Assembly: GCF_001280005.1 (NCBI RefSeq)
Contig: NZ_LGDW01000471.1
Location: 1-39,262 of the forward strand
Source of the DNA: Streptomyces sp. NRRL WC-3618
GTDB taxonomy: Bacteria; Actinomycetota; Actinomycetes; Streptomycetales; Streptomycetaceae
DNA length: 39,262 nt
Reading direction: 5' to 3'
The notes beneath the pieces were generated by a model, which had not been told where the DNA came from, ran no database searches, and saw nothing but the letters and a program-made list of their open reading frames with translations. Shown in pieces: positions 38,285 through 39,262 of the stretch. Both the position numbers and the translations under genes were made by a program. The stretch's first letter is position 1; each line of letters opens with the position of its first letter.

Positions 38285-39184
38285 CTACTGCGCCCGCTGC
38301 TCTATGGCGTCCCAGAAGTCGGCCAGGGCGCGCGCGGTCTCCAGGGGGCGGTCCGTGTTGGGGGAGTGCTCGGCGCCCGCGACGACGGTCCGGTGCGCAT
38401 CCAGCCGTACGGCCATGTCGTCGAGCAGCGGGACGGGCCACGTGCCGTCCTCCGCGCCGGACACGACATGGAAGGGCAGCGGTACGGCGGCGAGTTCCGC
38501 CACCCGGTCCGGCTCGGTGCACAACTGACGCCCCGTGGCGACGAGTTGGGCCGGACTGTTGCCCATCCAGCGGCGGCGCAGGTCCTCGCGGTCGTCGAGC
38601 CCGGCGTCCACGGCGTCCACCGAGTCGAGGTCGCCGCCGTCGGCCTGGGGGTCGTCCATGGCCTGGATGGCCCCCCAGACGTCGGCCATGCTCATCACGG
38701 CGAGTGCGTCCCGCAGCAGTTTCGCGCGCTGCTGCTGCGCCTCGGAGATCTCGGCGGGGCCCGAGGAGATGAGGGTCAGGGAGACGAACGGGGCGTGGTC
38801 CAGGAGGACGGCGGCCCGGGCGATCTGCCCGCCCAGCGAATGCCCGACGAGATGCACGGGGGTGCCGACGGCCGCCGCCTGGGCGAGCACGTCCTGCGCC
38901 AACTCGCCCTGCGCGTACGCCGATTCGTCGTCCTGGGGGCCGGGCGACTCGAACTGACCGCGCCCGTCCACGGCGACGGTACGGTACCCGCGCGCGGCCA
39001 GCGGCTCGTGCAGCGAGATGAAGTCCTCCTTGCTGCCGGTGAACCCGGGCAGCAGCAGAACGGTCCCCTTCGGCTCGGCGCCGTCGCCCACGGGGGCATC
39101 GATGACGGCGAACTCACCGCGCGCGGTACGCAGGGCGTACGCACGGGCACCGGGGGGCGGGGCGAAGGTCGCGGGCCTGCTCAT
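38285..39184 (-). CDS. Alpha/beta hydrolase
   Basis: The 299-residue protein has the alpha/beta hydrolase pattern: oxyanion segment LLLPGFTGSKEDF, DGRGQFESPGP, nucleophile Ser in LVGHSLGGQIARAA, acid Asp in HVVSGAEDGTWPV and His in VVAGAEHSPNTDRP. There is no signal peptide. ATG 39184 has minus-strand TAACCT (39196-39191) six bases upstream, so it is probably leaderless. The C-terminal end runs toward the NYN gene without an obvious terminator. Substrate class (ester, lactone or epoxide) cannot be deduced. Confidence 0.9.
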   Translation of the reverse strand: MSRPATFAPPPGARAYALRTARGEFAVIDAPVGDGAEPKGTVLLLPGFTGSKEDFISLHEPLAARGYRTVAVDGRGQFESPGPQDDESAYAQGELAQDVLAQAAAVGTPVHLVGHSLGGQIARAAVLLDHAPFVSLTLISSGPAEISEAQQQRAKLLRDALAVMSMADVWGAIQAMDDPQADGGDLDSVDAVDAGLDDREDLRRRWMGNSPAQLVATGRQLCTEPDRVAELAAVPLPFHVVSGAEDGTWPVPLLDDMAVRLDAHRTVVAGAEHSPNTDRPLETARALADFWDAIEQRAQ

Positions 39185-39190
39185 GCGTCG

Positions 39191-39196
39191 AGGTTA
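39191..39196 (-). promoter_or_regulatory. -10 element of the alpha/beta hydrolase gene (leaderless)
   Basis: Minus-strand TAACCT, six bases before the ATG at 39184, without a Shine-Dalgarno. Confidence 0.45.
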
Positions 39197-39262
39197 TCCG
39201 GCGGAGCTGTGGGGGAGGTCGGCGGCTTGGGTGTGGGGGCGGAAGAGGGGGGTGTGGCTGGG

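Overview
The window looks like a chromosomal segment of a Streptomyces species. It is very GC-rich with strong third-position G/C bias, uses GTG and TTG starts freely, contains the mycothiol gene mshB, and has many genes with a -10 element (TAnnnT) only 6-7 nt before the start codon, as in leaderless actinobacterial transcripts. The backbone follows a gene order I recall from Mycobacterium tuberculosis (Rv1170 mshB to about Rv1239c corA), with Streptomyces-specific genes inserted.

Layout. 1-1838: accessory left edge with the 3' end of a helix-turn-helix protein gene and two small two-gene modules that look like toxin-antitoxin pairs (DUF6247 + RelE/ParE-like; ribbon-helix-helix + MazF-like). 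1992-5961: mshB, a DUF6113 membrane protein and a large single-pass protein with extracellular peptidoglycan-binding-type domains, closed by a strong terminator. 5990-9530: an overlapping operon of ABC ATPase, ABC permease, DesK-like histidine kinase and NarL-type regulator, preceded by clustered TGTCAT/ATGACA half-sites. 9635-13241: SirB1/transglutaminase-like protein, GNAT acetyltransferase, seven-iron ferredoxin fdxA and dapC. 13355-17211: a small secreted protein, a lysozyme-like membrane-anchored protein, dapE and a LOG-family hydrolase. 17311-21562: a FolP2-type dihydropteroate synthase homologue, DivIVA-like protein plus tag, enoyl-CoA hydratase, DUF3117 and an O-methyltransferase, with two GATC-rich tandem arrays in divergent spacers. 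21616-25865: the sigE-like ECF sigma factor, its zinc anti-sigma factor, an HtrA protease and tatB, with a SigE-type promoter (GGAACC-16-CGTT) before the sigma gene. 26086-32726: a conserved unknown, mrp, DUF1003, a CBS/MgtE-N protein, a lipoprotein, an unknown and corA. 33229-39184: SUFU-domain protein, an MFS transporter remnant, DUF6758, a PHP phosphoesterase, MarC, a 50-residue protein, a NYN-domain protein and an alpha/beta hydrolase.

How the genes work together. mshB (mycothiol) supports thiol redox control; dapC and dapE supply diaminopimelate for lysine and peptidoglycan; the sigma/anti-sigma/HtrA set with TatB is an envelope-stress and export block; CorA, the MgtE-N/CBS protein and DUF1003 suggest divalent-cation handling. 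The most interesting points are the SigE-type promoter in front of the sigma gene, an O-methyltransferase reading frame without an ATG/GTG/TTG start at its conserved N-terminus (ATT behind a good Shine-Dalgarno sequence), the two GATC arrays, the candidate operator of the ABC/two-component operon, dispersed repeats placed just behind stop codons at convergent gene ends, the long structured leader of corA, and the DUF6247/RelE-like pair. No tRNA, rRNA, CRISPR array or intact insertion sequence was seen.
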